NCBI RefSeq assembly: GCF_002994635.1
Contig: NZ_PVNL01000058.1
Location: 51,175-115,174 of the forward strand
Source of the DNA: Enhygromyxa salina
GTDB lineage: Bacteria; Myxococcota_A; Polyangia; Nannocystales; Nannocystaceae
DNA: 64,000 nucleotides
Direction of reading: 5' to 3'
Shown: one piece after another, positions 1 to 8,486 of the stretch
Position numbering within the stretch: the stretch's first letter is position 1
Layout of the letters: each line of letters starts with the position of its first letter
Program-made: the position numbers and the translations under genes
The notes under the pieces: generated by a model
Database searches by the model: none
What the model saw: the letters and a program-made list of their open reading frames with translations, nothing else
Told to the model about the DNA's origin: nothing

Positions 1-787
1 CGTCCGGGTGCGAGAGCCACGACCGGCCCTCGTCGGCCGCGCGCGCGTCGAGGGCGTCAACGAGGAACTCGAGCAGCTCGGCGACCGCCTGCGGCTCGAG
101 GATCACCAGATAGTCGCCAGGGTCGAGCGACTTGGGGCTCCGCGAGATGTCGGCTTTCTCCCCGGCCAGCGCCGTGATCCCACCGGTGTCGATCGAGGCG
201 ATCCGGTGCGACTCGATCCCGGCCCAACCGCTGCCTGGATCGGCCCCGAGCGTCCTGCAGGTCGTCGTCAGCGAGGCCGCGGTGCTGGCCTGAAACCCGA
301 ACGCGCCCGCGCTGGTCGCGACCGCCGCGCTCTGCTCGTGGTGCTGCAAGAACCCCGCGAGCTCGACCGTGGCCGCCTCGGCGGCCGTGAGCGCCTGCTG
401 CAGGTGCTCGGCCCGATCCTTGGCGCCGAGCCTGGCGGTGGCCTTGTCGTGCCCGGGCACGTCCAGGTACGTGCCGCTGCCGACCGGTGGCAGGTGCTCG
501 GGATCGACCGGGCTGAGCGCGGCGAGCTCTTCAGCCTCGGTCACCAGCGCGAGCAGCGAAGCTTTGTCGCTGCGGTTGCCGACGGCGGTGGCCGAGCGCC
601 CGCCGATCGACGCGGTCACGCTGATCGTCAAGGTCTCGACGTCGCCCTCCGTTGTCGGCTGGTTGCGGGCAAAGCGGACGTGCCCATGGCTGCGGTCGCG
701 CACGCTGACGACCAGCTCCGGCGCCATCGCGGCGCCGAGCAGGGTGTCGGTGATCGCCTTGGCCTGGGCCTTGGTGAGCGTCGCCAT
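1..787 (-). CDS. pmbA: TldE/PmbA-like metalloprotease subunit (C-terminus beyond the window)
   Basis: Second subunit of the TldD/TldE (PmbA) peptidase pair, which in enterobacteria degrades unfolded peptides and matures microcin B17. Translation of the minus strand from the ATG at 787 starts MATLTKAQAKAITDTLL and stays open to the window edge for 262 codons, so only the N-terminal part is present. The protein is soluble-looking with no signal peptide. Its ATG overlaps the TGA of the upstream tldD-like gene by one base (TGATG at 789-785), which argues for translational coupling and equal dosage. Subunit assignment rests mainly on this adjacency and on general PmbA-like composition. In the known complex TldE lacks the metal site and TldD carries it. 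Confidence 0.75.
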   Translation of the reverse strand, partial: MATLTKAQAKAITDTLLGAAMAPELVVSVRDRSHGHVRFARNQPTTEGDVETLTISVTASIGGRSATAVGNRSDKASLLALVTEAEELAALSPVDPEHLPPVGSGTYLDVPGHDKATARLGAKDRAEHLQQALTAAEAATVELAGFLQHHEQSAAVATSAGAFGFQASTAASLTTTCRTLGADPGSGWAGIESHRIASIDTGGITALAGEKADISRSPKSLDPGDYLVILEPQAVAELLEFLVDALDARAADEGRSWLSHPD

Positions 788-2424
788 CAGCCCTTCCCTC
801 CTGCGGTCGAGACGACGTTGACCCGAAACCGCGCGGGCGGGCACCCGTGGCTGACGGCGTTGCTCTGGCCCGGCTCCCCCTTGCCGTCGCCGAAGCTGCC
901 GCCGAGTCGGAAGCTGCCCTCGCCGCCGAGCATGTCCATGCTCCGCCAGAAATCGACGGTGTTGGCCTGGTAGGCGACGTCGCGCAGCGGCTTGGTCAGG
1001 CGTCCGTGCTTGATCTCCCAGAAATACTGGCCCGAGAACTGGAAGTTGTAGCGCTGTTGATCGATCGACCAGCTGCCGCGACCGCTGATCAGGATCCCGT
1101 CGTCGGTCGCGTTGATCAGATCTTCGGTGGTGTACCCTTCCCTGCCCGGCGTCAGCGAGATGTTGGGCATGCGCTGAAACGCGACGCTGGAGTACGAGTC
1201 GGCGTAGCTGCACGCGTGGCCGCGCTCGTCACCGGTCTTGTCGCGGATCCAGTGGGCCTGGTCGCGGGTGGTCTGCCAGTCGACCAACTTGCCTGCTTTG
1301 ACGAGCTGCCAGCGCTCGGTGCCGACGCCGTCGTCGTCCCACGCACAGGTTGCGAGACCGCCGGGCTGGGTCCGATCGGCGACGAAATTGGCCAGCTCGT
1401 TGCCGAGCTCGTAGGCGCCGGTCTTGGCCGGATCGAGGAAGCTCGTGCCCGCGAAGTTGGCCTCGAGCCCGAGCGCGCGATCGAGCTCGGTCGGGTGCCC
1501 GATGCTCTCGTGGATCGTGAGCCACAGATTGCTGGGATCGAGGATCACCGTGCGCTCGCCCGGCTCGACCGGCGCGGCGTGGAGCTTGCGGACCGCGTCC
1601 TCGCCGATCTGCGCGGCGTCGTCGACGAGCTTGGCGTCCTCGACGTGCTCCCAGCCAGCGAGCATCGGCGCGATCTCGTGGTCGCGGCTGGCGAACTGTC
1701 CGCGGCGCCGATCGACCGCGGTCGCGCTCAGCTGCGGCCGCACGCGAACCATCAGCTGATGAACGCGCGCGCCCTCGGAGCTCAAGAACAGCTTCTCTTC
1801 GCGCTGCGAGTCGACCAGCGCCGAGGCGTGCGCGACCCCGGCGATCGCCAGCGCCGACGTGGTCGCCGAGATCAGCAGCTCGGCCTTGTGCTTGGGCGAG
1901 ATCGTCCACGGATCGACGCGGTGCGGCGCGACCCAGCTACCCGAGATCGCCGCGAGCGGAGCCAGCTCGACTCGCTCGCGCCGCAGCGTGGCGTTGATCT
2001 TCGCCGCGCTGACGGCCCGCTTGGCCAGGCCGTCGATCGACTTGGGGTCGAGCCGCGGGGTCGCGGCGAAGCCCCACGCCCCGTCGGCGATGACCCGCAG
2101 GCCGAGCCCGTACTCGCTCGACCGGTGCACGTCGCTCACGTGGTCGTCGCGGACCGAGACTCGCTCGCGCCGCCACGCGACCAGGCGCGCGTCGGCGTAG
2201 CTCGCCCCCGCCCGCTGGGCGGCCTCGATCGCCCGCTTGGCGAGGAGTTCGTCGTTCAACAGCGGGCTCGCGGACAGCAGGGCCAGGTCCGCGCTGGACG
2301 GAGGCTTGACCGGGGCGGGCGTGCGGCTGCCAGGCGGATCCGCCTGAGCCCAGCTCGGCCACAGCAAGCCAGCGCCAGCTGCCAAGCCCGTGGTCCGCAG
2401 GAAGCTGCGTCGAGAGGTCGACAT
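787..2424 (-). CDS. tldD: TldD-like metalloprotease with Tat signal peptide
   Basis: Predicted zinc metallopeptidase of the TldD/PmbA family, 545 residues. The metal-binding motif HESIGH lies at residues 305-310 (HExxxH, as in TldD), followed by a conserved Asp/Arg-rich stretch. The N-terminus reads MSTSRRSFLRTTGLAAGAGLL, a clear twin-arginine signal with a hydrophobic core and an A-x-A-like end near residue 28. The enzyme is therefore probably exported folded, whereas enterobacterial TldD is cytosolic. In-frame ATGs at 2433 and 2436 lie just upstream; 2424 is chosen because it puts the RR motif closest to the start. It is followed by the TldE-like gene with a one-base overlap. The opposite strand is open through this gene but has no recognisable domain. 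Confidence 0.88.
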   Translation of the reverse strand: MSTSRRSFLRTTGLAAGAGLLWPSWAQADPPGSRTPAPVKPPSSADLALLSASPLLNDELLAKRAIEAAQRAGASYADARLVAWRRERVSVRDDHVSDVHRSSEYGLGLRVIADGAWGFAATPRLDPKSIDGLAKRAVSAAKINATLRRERVELAPLAAISGSWVAPHRVDPWTISPKHKAELLISATTSALAIAGVAHASALVDSQREEKLFLSSEGARVHQLMVRVRPQLSATAVDRRRGQFASRDHEIAPMLAGWEHVEDAKLVDDAAQIGEDAVRKLHAAPVEPGERTVILDPSNLWLTIHESIGHPTELDRALGLEANFAGTSFLDPAKTGAYELGNELANFVADRTQPGGLATCAWDDDGVGTERWQLVKAGKLVDWQTTRDQAHWIRDKTGDERGHACSYADSYSSVAFQRMPNISLTPGREGYTTEDLINATDDGILISGRGSWSIDQQRYNFQFSGQYFWEIKHGRLTKPLRDVAYQANTVDFWRSMDMLGGEGSFRLGGSFGDGKGEPGQSNAVSHGCPPARFRVNVVSTAGGKG

Positions 2425-2586
2425 CGCGGGCATCATAGGGCATCGCGGCGCGATCGGGCGGGGCCGCGGCGGTCGGCAGATCGGGATTTCGCGCCGGACA
2501 CGCGCACCCGCGCCGTGAAACATGACTCGCGGGCGGCCGTACCCGCGTCTGCCACTGTCCCGGCTCAACTCTCGAGAGGACCCCAC

Positions 2587-3285
2587 ATGACCCGCCGCTC
2601 CACGCTGTTGCTCGCTACCCTCCTGCTGGGCGTCACCGCCTGTGACAAGCCCGCGTCCGACGAAGTCGCCGCCCAGGCCAAGCCGGCCGACGACGCCAAG
2701 CCGGCCGACGACGCCAAGCCGGCCGACGACGCCAAGCCGGCCGACGACGCCAAGCCGGCCGACGACGCGCCCGAGCAGGTGGCGGTCGCCAGCGGCCTCG
2801 CCCTGGGCCAGCGCTTCGCCGCCTTCGAGATCATCAATTGCGAGTCTGGCGATCAGTACTGCCAGGTCTGCAAGTACGGCCCAAGCCCCAAGATCATGGC
2901 GGTCGGCACGATCGACGACGAGGCGTTCAGGCAGGATCTCGCCCAGCTCGACGCGATGGTGGCCAAGTACGGCGAGGACAAGCTCAAGGCCTTCGCCGTG
3001 ATCGCCGACGTCAAAGATGGCGCGTTGGTGACCCCGCTGGGCAACAAAGACGAGCTGCAGGCCAAGGCCAAGGCGCTCAAGGCCGAGCTCGGGATCAAGA
3101 TGCCGGTCGTGATCCCAGCGCCCAAGAACGAGGCTCCGAACGGCACCTTCGAGGACCACTATCAGGTCAAGCAGAGCCGCACGATCATGTTCGCGGACGG
3201 CCGCAACCAGGTGAAGTACAGCGCGATCGCGCCCAGCGACTACGCCTCGCTCGACGACGCGATCAAAGCCGCGCTCGGAGCCTGA
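2587..3285 (+). CDS. Lipoprotein with thioredoxin/redoxin-like domain
   Basis: Secreted lipoprotein of 232 residues. The signal peptide ends in a lipobox (GVTAC, lipidated Cys19). A tethering linker follows, made of five perfect KPADDA-type hexapeptides, then a globular domain from about residue 65. That domain contains NCESGDQYCQVCKYG, a CxxC pair in a setting seen in thioredoxin/peroxiredoxin-like secreted proteins of planctomycetes and myxobacteria. It then alternates strands and helices in a thioredoxin-like order, ending in a conserved-looking FADGRNQVKY strand. A good ribosome-binding site (AGAGGA at 2575-2580, spacing 6) fixes the ATG. Redox activity is inferred from CxxC and is not proven. 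The gene diverges from tldD across 162 bp that presumably hold both promoters. Confidence 0.8.
   Translation: MTRRSTLLLATLLLGVTACDKPASDEVAAQAKPADDAKPADDAKPADDAKPADDAKPADDAPEQVAVASGLALGQRFAAFEIINCESGDQYCQVCKYGPSPKIMAVGTIDDEAFRQDLAQLDAMVAKYGEDKLKAFAVIADVKDGALVTPLGNKDELQAKAKALKAELGIKMPVVIPAPKNEAPNGTFEDHYQVKQSRTIMFADGRNQVKYSAIAPSDYASLDDAIKAALGA
2680..2769 (+). repeat. 18-bp tandem repeat encoding KPADDA linker
   Basis: Five head-to-tail copies of an 18-bp unit (AAGCCGGCCGACGACGCC), essentially identical in sequence. They encode the charged, flexible linker between the lipid anchor and the globular domain of the lipoprotein. Perfect identity at the DNA level suggests recent slippage expansion, so copy number may vary between strains. 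Confidence 0.9.
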
Positions 3286-3352
3286 ACGTCGATGTACCAG
3301 CGCTGGCCGGTCGCGCTTTGCCGCGACCGGCGCTCGGTGCTAGTCCCGGCCC

Positions 3353-3826
3353 ATGGCAGATCGCACGGGTACGGAGCCGCAGCACGGACCTCTGACGCCG
3401 CTTCCACGCCGGCGCAGGTTGATGAGCTGGCTGTCCGGCTTCGTGGGTGTCCGCGAGCTGCTGATCGGCGCCGCGGCGGTTGGCCTGGTGGTCGCGGTCT
3501 CGTGGGCCGACGAGCGGTACGAGTGCGAGCGCATCGAGCAAGACCCCGCCAAGCTCGCGACCCGCAACGCCGCGCTGGACGAGTTCGCGGTCGAGCGCTG
3601 CGAGGCGGCCGGCGGCGAGCTCGATGGCTGCGAGCACGTCGAGGTCGTGTCGCGCAATGGGTGCCTGGCCAAGCTGCGCGTGCAGGCCCGGCGCGTCGAC
3701 GACTACGGCGACGAGCAGGGCACCTTCATCACGGTCGAGGGTCTCTCCTACAGCCCGCTGCTGCAGCGCTGGCGCGTGCGCGAGGTCTTGGATGACACGC
3801 AGATCCTCGGGCTGCCGGTGCCCTGA
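3353..3826 (+). CDS. Small single-pass membrane protein, unknown function
   Basis: 157 residues. A positively charged N-terminus (PRRRRLMSW) precedes one hydrophobic segment at about residues 32-48 (ELLIGAAAVGLVVAVSW). The soluble part that follows carries four Cys (YECERIEQD, VERCEAAGGELDGCEHVEV, RNGCLAKLRV), which could form disulfides if it is periplasmic. No family was recognised. The topology is inferred as N-in, with the C-terminal domain outside. It lies 67 bp after the thioredoxin-like lipoprotein on the same strand and may share its transcript. It converges with the thioesterase gene, 27 bp separating their stops. Codon use matches neighbouring genes, unlike the antisense frames here. 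Confidence 0.6.
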   Translation: MADRTGTEPQHGPLTPLPRRRRLMSWLSGFVGVRELLIGAAAVGLVVAVSWADERYECERIEQDPAKLATRNAALDEFAVERCEAAGGELDGCEHVEVVSRNGCLAKLRVQARRVDDYGDEQGTFITVEGLSYSPLLQRWRVREVLDDTQILGLPVP

Positions 3827-3853
3827 CCCAGGCGCCGCGCTCGGGCGTGAACC

Positions 3854-4336
3854 TCAGGCGTGCATGGCCGCGCCGTCGAGGGTGTGGATCGCCGCGCGCA
3901 CGGCCTCGGAGATCGGCGTGCTGCGCTTGGCCGCGTAGTCGAACATCACGCCGACGACCTCGCCCTCGGCGACCACGGCCTGGTGTTGCTCGGACCACAC
4001 GCTGTTGCGCAGGGTCAGGCTGCTGCGGCCGAGTTCGACGCAGCGCACGCTGGTGAGGATCGCATCGGGGAAGCCGACGGGGATCCGGTAGTCGCAGCTG
4101 ACGCGGGCGAGGATCGGCCCGACGGCGCCGCCGCGCTCGCGCATCAGCGCGGCGATGCCGACCCGCTCGAACCACGCGAATCGAGCGTTCTCGAACCAGC
4201 GCAGGTACACGGTGTGGTTGACGTGGCCGAGCGCGTCGAGCTCGCCCCACGCGACGCCTTGGCGGATCGTCACGGGACCGGCCGCGCCGTCGGGGTCGGC
4301 GAAGCCTACGGGGAATGCCGGGGTCGAATTACGCAT
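3854..4336 (-). CDS. Acyl-CoA thioesterase, 4HBT/YbgC-type hotdog fold
   Basis: 160-residue member of the 4-hydroxybenzoyl-CoA thioesterase-like hotdog superfamily, which hydrolyses acyl-CoA thioesters in the cytosol. The diagnostic stretch WGELDALGHVNHTVYL at residues 30-45 carries the catalytic Asp34 and the HVN motif. It is followed by the long central helix (RWFENARFAWFERVG) and the beta-strand CDYRIPVGF typical of the family. Length is usual (130-160). There is no signal peptide. The upstream Yip1-like gene on the same strand ends 22 bp before this ATG, so co-transcription is possible. Substrate chain length cannot be read from sequence. Confidence 0.85.
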   Translation of the reverse strand: MRNSTPAFPVGFADPDGAAGPVTIRQGVAWGELDALGHVNHTVYLRWFENARFAWFERVGIAALMRERGGAVGPILARVSCDYRIPVGFPDAILTSVRCVELGRSSLTLRNSVWSEQHQAVVAEGEVVGVMFDYAAKRSTPISEAVRAAIHTLDGAAMHA

Positions 4337-4358
4337 CTATTCCTCACTGTTGGAAGCC

Positions 4359-5222
4359 TCACTCGATTGGAAATGGCGCGTAGCTGTCGATCGGCGGCGC
4401 GGGCATGAACGGCAGCCGATAGAACTCGAGCAGCCCGCGGCCCACGGTGACGCTGGCGAAGAACACGACCGGCAGCGCAGCGACCAGCAGCCCGCGGACC
4501 AGCGTGGTCGAGTGGGTCCGCGCCAGCGCGACCGCGAGCAGCACCACGGCGATCATCACGGCCAGCGAGATCAGCACGAACCAGACCTCGGGCTCGAGTC
4601 CCAGCCCGACGACCAACAGATCGGCGATCCCGACCAGCAGCAGCGACGGCGCCAGCGCGAGCCCGACCGCGCGCATCGTCGCGCCGATCGATCGCCGCGC
4701 GCCCCCGGTCAGCGCCATGGCGCTGTGAGCCAAGATCCCGCCGAAGAAGTACAGCATCGGCAGCCCGAGCGGGACCAAGAGCAGCAGCCACAGCCGCAAG
4801 ACATCGGCGAACTGGGCACCGAGCAGCTCCCCGATCACGCTGGGCCGCTTGAGCGGTCCCACGCCGTCGGCGGTCAGCCAGGAGATCCCCGCCCACCCGA
4901 GCGCGAACAGCCAGGTCGGCAGCCGCAAGGTCGCGAGGAACGCCAGGACCCGCGCGTGCGAGACCGGCTCTTCGACCACCCGAAAGCTCGCGCTGGGCGA
5001 GACGATCAGCTGCAGCAAGGTCTTGCCGCAGCGGAGCAGCCAGCTCTTGCCGATGTCGCTCTCGAGCGGCAGCGAGCGCGCGCGAGGGTCGAGGTGGCAA
5101 GCCCGACACAGATCCGGCGCCCGCAGCTGCGCGCGGCGATCGTCGGGGCCGCTGAAGGCCTGTCCGCAGCGGGCACAGGTCGCCGCCAGAGTCGCCGGGG
5201 CGGACCCGCCGCGAGCTTGCAT
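4359..5222 (-). CDS. Zinc-ribbon plus Yip1-type polytopic membrane protein
   Basis: 287 residues. An N-terminal zinc ribbon has two CxxC pairs (Cys16/19 and Cys39/42, CARC and CRAC). It is followed by about five hydrophobic segments of the Yip1/YIF1 type (for example RLPTWLFALGWAGISWL, VLRLWLLLLVPLGLPMLYFFGG, LALAPSLLLVGIADLLVVGLGL). Such proteins are common in myxobacteria and have no established role; membrane organisation or trafficking is only suggested by the eukaryotic Yip1 relatives. The ATG at 5222 starts just before the zinc ribbon. In-frame ATGs at 5306 and 5339 would add residues without domain character. It diverges from the methyltransferase gene across 147 bp. Confidence 0.72.
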   Translation of the reverse strand: MQARGGSAPATLAATCARCGQAFSGPDDRRAQLRAPDLCRACHLDPRARSLPLESDIGKSWLLRCGKTLLQLIVSPSASFRVVEEPVSHARVLAFLATLRLPTWLFALGWAGISWLTADGVGPLKRPSVIGELLGAQFADVLRLWLLLLVPLGLPMLYFFGGILAHSAMALTGGARRSIGATMRAVGLALAPSLLLVGIADLLVVGLGLEPEVWFVLISLAVMIAVVLLAVALARTHSTTLVRGLLVAALPVVFFASVTVGRGLLEFYRLPFMPAPPIDSYAPFPIE

Positions 5223-5369
5223 GGACGCGGTGGCAGCCAAAGTTCGGGGAGTGTAGCCGCTCGCTCGCCACTCGTACACGCGGCCTGCAAACGTGATCCA
5301 GTGCATCGCCGAGGCGCGAGGGGCTGCCTGGGATTGCATCCCGGGCTTCGGGCTGTCTATGGTCGCCCC

Positions 5370-6167
5370 GTGAGCTCCGCGTCTCGCCGCGCCCGCGCCA
5401 CCCTCGCCCGCTCGGGCCTCGCGTTCATGTTGTTGGGCGTGTCGGTCGCGATCGGTGTCAGCGGGTGCAACCGGGACGTCGAGACCGACAAGCCGGGCGA
5501 CCATCACTACGATGACAAGCTGGCCGCGCTCGCCAGCTTCGAGGAGCCCGAGCGAGACGCGTGGGCCATGCCGGCGCAGGTCGTCGACGCGCTGGGGATC
5601 AGCCCGCGCATGGACATCGCGGACATCGGGGCAGGCTCGGGCTACTTCACCCGGCGCCTGGCCACGGCGGCGCCCGACGGCACCACCTACGCGGTCGACG
5701 TCGACGCCGACTTCAAGGGCTACATCGAGGCGCACCGCGAGCAGTGGAGCACGCCCAACATCGTCACTCGGCTCGCGGTCTACGAGCACCCGCTGCTGCC
5801 GCGCGACAGCGTCGACCTGGTGTTCATCTCCAACACCTACTCGTTCTTGCAAGATCGTGAGGCCTACTTCACGGCGGTCTACAAGGCGCTGCGCAGCGGC
5901 GGCCGGCTGGCGGTCATCGACTGGCGCGACGACGCCGAGTGCCCGCGCCACGTGGGCTGCCCGAAGCCGAGCCAGCGGGTCGCCAATGCAATCGCCAGCG
6001 CCGAGCTCGAGAGCGTGGGGTTCGAGGTGCTCGAGCGCCACGACTTCCTGGCCTACCAGTACTTCATGATCCTCGGCCGCGCGGTCGACCACGTGAAGAC
6101 CCCGCCCGAGCCAACCCCACCCGACGCCGACGATGCCGAGGACGCTGGCGGCTCCGACGATCTCTAG
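5370..6167 (+). CDS. Class I SAM-dependent methyltransferase with lipoprotein signal
   Basis: 265 residues from a GTG. The N-terminus has Arg residues, a hydrophobic core and a lipobox (GVSGC, Cys33), so the enzyme is predicted to be a lipoprotein. The catalytic part is a Rossmann methyltransferase: motif I DIGAGSGYFTRRLA from about residue 85, motif II acidic strand YAVDVDADF, motif IV SVDLVFISNTYSF, and post-motif GGRLAVIDW. The C-terminus is Asp/Glu-rich and Pro-rich. Export of an enzyme that needs cytosolic S-adenosylmethionine is puzzling, though lipidated methyltransferases of this type do recur in proteobacteria. It stops 4 bp before the oxidosqualene cyclase ATG, so the two are very probably co-transcribed. 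A starting ATG closer to the domain would remove the lipobox, but none is well placed. Confidence 0.82.
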   Translation: MSSASRRARATLARSGLAFMLLGVSVAIGVSGCNRDVETDKPGDHHYDDKLAALASFEEPERDAWAMPAQVVDALGISPRMDIADIGAGSGYFTRRLATAAPDGTTYAVDVDADFKGYIEAHREQWSTPNIVTRLAVYEHPLLPRDSVDLVFISNTYSFLQDREAYFTAVYKALRSGGRLAVIDWRDDAECPRHVGCPKPSQRVANAIASAELESVGFEVLERHDFLAYQYFMILGRAVDHVKTPPEPTPPDADDAEDAGGSDDL

Positions 6168-6171
6168 CTTC

Positions 6172-8316
6172 ATGAAGAACCTCGTGACGAACTCGGTGAC
6201 GAACTCGGGCCCCGACCTCGATCCCCTCACGACCCCGCTCGAGCGCGAGCAGGTGTTGGCGGCCTACCAGCGCGCGTGCGTGGCCCTCGAAGCTGCGCAG
6301 GCAGACAATGGCGCGTGGGCTGGCGAGGTCGTGTGGAACCCGATGCTGATCTGCCAGTACGTGATCTGCTGTCACATCGTCGGCCGCGAGATCCCCGAGC
6401 CCCGCCGACGCCGGATCCGTCGCAGCCTCGAGCTGCAGCGCAAGCGCGACGGCGGCTGGGGCATGCACCCCGATCTCCCGCCGTCGCCGGCCGGGCCCGA
6501 TCACCACCCCGATCAACCCGAACACCCCGATCATGACGGCGCAGAGTCGGGCCTCGCGGGCGCCCACGACTCGTGGATGTTCCACACCGTGCTCGCCTAC
6601 GTGGCGCTGCGCTTGCTCGGGGCCGCCAACGACGATCCGCTGGTGCTCGACGCCCGCGCGTGGATCCACGCCCACGGCGGACCCTACGGCACCCCGACGT
6701 GGGGCCGCGCGTGGCTGGCGTTGCTCGGTTTGTACCCGTGGTCCGAGCTGCAGCCGCTGCTGCCCGAGCTGTGGCTGCTGCCCGACGACTCGCCCATGCA
6801 CCCGCGCCGGCTGTACTGCCACATGCGGCTGATCTATCTGGGCTTGTCGTATCTGTACGGCGCGCGCGCTCGTGCCGACGCGTCGCCGCTGATCGAGTCG
6901 ATCCGCAGCGAGCTGTATCCCGAGGGGTTCGAGCTCTCGCGGTTTCGGGCGACCCGCGGCCAGATCGTCAGCACCGATCTCTACGAGCCGATCGGCCGCA
7001 GCCTCGAGTGGCTGTTCGCGGGCGCGCGCGCGCTGTCGCGGGCGATCCCAGCCGTGGTCCGGCGGCGGGCGCTGGCCCGGGCGTGGGCCCACATCGAGTT
7101 CGAATTCTCGAGCACCGACTGGGTCTGTCTCAGCCCCGTCAACGGCATGCTGTTCTGCCTGGCGATGTGGTCCCGCGATCGTCGTGACCCCCGCCTGGCC
7201 CAGGCCCTCGACGGCCTCGAGTACTGGATGTGGGAGGACGAGCACGAGGGCCTGCGCATCTGCGGGGCGCGCTCGGACATCTGGGACACCAGCTTCGCGC
7301 TGCAGGCCCTGTGCGAGGGCCCGCCGCTCGACGAGGCCGCGCGCGCCGTGAGCCGTGCGAGCGCCTGGCTGCCGCACGCGCAGCTGCGTGACGACATCCC
7401 CGGCGGCCGCGAGCACTACCGCGAGTCGGCCCGCGGCGGGTGGGGCTTCGCCAACGAGCACCACCCCTGGCCGGTCAGCGACTGCACCGCCGAGGCGCTC
7501 GAGGGTCTACTCCACGCCGAGCACCGCGGCTGGGATCACGCAGACGCGCGCCTCGACCTCGGTCGCAAGCTCGCCGCCGTGGCGTTCGTGTTGCGGCGCC
7601 AGAACGACGACGGCGGGTTCGGCTCGTACGAGCCACGCCGGGGCTCGATGGTGCTGGCCCGCTTCAACCCCGCCGAGATGTACGGCAACTGCATGCTCGA
7701 GTACTCGTACACCGAGTGCACGGCCAGCTGCGTGCGGGGGCTCGCCGTCGCCCGCGAGGCGCTCGGCGACGACATGCCCAGCGAGCTGCGAGCGCGGGTC
7801 CAGGCCGCCGTCGACGCTGGCGTGGGCTTCCTGCTCGGGGCCCAGCACAAAAATGGCGCGTGGCCGGGGTTTTGGGGCGTCAACTACACCTACGGGACCT
7901 TCTTCAGCGTCGCCGGGCTGCTCGCGGCCGGGCTCGACGGCGAGCACGTCGCGGTCCGTCGGGCGGTCCGCTACCTGATCGGTCAACAGCGGGCCGACGG
8001 CGGCTGGGGCGAGCGCTACGAGGGCGTGCTCGAGTCACGCGAGCGCCCGCTCGACGCCGACCAACCCAGCCGCGTCGTCCAGACCGCGTGGGCGGTGCTG
8101 ACCCTGCAGCAGGCGGCCCCCGAGCGCGGGCGCGAGGCGATCGAGCGAGGCCTGCGGTTCTTGCTCGACCGCCAGCTGCCAGATGGCACGTGGCCGCACG
8201 ATGCCTCGGTCGGCGTGTTCTTCAACACCGCCGTGCTCGACTACCGACTCTACAAGCTCGTGTTTCCGACATGGGCGATCGCGCGCCAGCTTGGCCGTGG
8301 CGCTGCGGGGGCCTAG
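6172..8316 (+). CDS. Oxidosqualene cyclase (sterol-forming terpene cyclase)
   Basis: 714 residues, the usual length for the squalene/oxidosqualene cyclase family. The enzyme cyclises 2,3-oxidosqualene to lanosterol, cycloartenol or a related sterol at the membrane. The catalytic motif is DCTAE (Asp437-Glu441), typical of oxidosqualene cyclases; squalene-hopene cyclases have DDTA. Cys516 in YTECTAS matches the Cys that hydrogen-bonds the catalytic Asp in animal enzymes. QW-type repeats are visible (RDGGWGMH, DNGAWAGE, NDDGGFGSY, KNGAWPGFWGV, ADGGWGERYEG, PDGTWPHD). Positions that steer lanosterol versus cycloartenol formation read Val435 (lanosterol-like) and His431 (cycloartenol-like), so the product is not settled. 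ATG 6172 is chosen because it lies just after the methyltransferase stop; ATG 6133 would overlap it. Sterol synthesis is known in Nannocystis-type myxobacteria. Confidence 0.93.
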   Translation: MKNLVTNSVTNSGPDLDPLTTPLEREQVLAAYQRACVALEAAQADNGAWAGEVVWNPMLICQYVICCHIVGREIPEPRRRRIRRSLELQRKRDGGWGMHPDLPPSPAGPDHHPDQPEHPDHDGAESGLAGAHDSWMFHTVLAYVALRLLGAANDDPLVLDARAWIHAHGGPYGTPTWGRAWLALLGLYPWSELQPLLPELWLLPDDSPMHPRRLYCHMRLIYLGLSYLYGARARADASPLIESIRSELYPEGFELSRFRATRGQIVSTDLYEPIGRSLEWLFAGARALSRAIPAVVRRRALARAWAHIEFEFSSTDWVCLSPVNGMLFCLAMWSRDRRDPRLAQALDGLEYWMWEDEHEGLRICGARSDIWDTSFALQALCEGPPLDEAARAVSRASAWLPHAQLRDDIPGGREHYRESARGGWGFANEHHPWPVSDCTAEALEGLLHAEHRGWDHADARLDLGRKLAAVAFVLRRQNDDGGFGSYEPRRGSMVLARFNPAEMYGNCMLEYSYTECTASCVRGLAVAREALGDDMPSELRARVQAAVDAGVGFLLGAQHKNGAWPGFWGVNYTYGTFFSVAGLLAAGLDGEHVAVRRAVRYLIGQQRADGGWGERYEGVLESRERPLDADQPSRVVQTAWAVLTLQQAAPERGREAIERGLRFLLDRQLPDGTWPHDASVGVFFNTAVLDYRLYKLVFPTWAIARQLGRGAAGA

Positions 8317-8330
8317 TGCCCCAGTGCGCC
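8299..8330 (+). terminator. Hairpin across the cyclase stop codon
   Basis: An inverted repeat GGCGC...GGGGC-CTAGT-GCCCC...GCGCC spans the TAG of the cyclase gene, with inner and outer 5-bp stems separated by an internal loop. No T-run follows, so it is a weak intrinsic-terminator candidate or an mRNA-end stabiliser. Confidence 0.4.
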
Positions 8331-8415
8331 GTCGAGCCCCGGGCGGTTGTTCCCACATGGGGAGCGACTTGGGTCGAGGTCGCTGTCCTTTCGATCAAGA
8401 CATCGAGTTTTCCGA

Positions 8416-8440
8416 CACTAGTGCACAAAAGGCACTCGTG
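8416..8440. terminator. Imperfect hairpin downstream of cyclase
   Basis: CACTAGTGC and GCACTCGTG pair over nine positions with one mismatch around the loop ACAAAAG. It lies in the 170-bp gap between the cyclase and the small unknown gene and is the only structure seen there. It could end cyclase transcription or be part of the next promoter region. Confidence 0.35.
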
Positions 8441-8486
8441 GGCGATTGGCTCTGAGCGCGGCACGGAAGTTGCTGACCGCTGATTC

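Noticed and set aside
5370..6167. Methyltransferase as a sterol C-24 methyltransferase
   Set aside because: It has a lipoprotein signal and lacks the family's sterol-binding blocks; only the SAM fold is visible.
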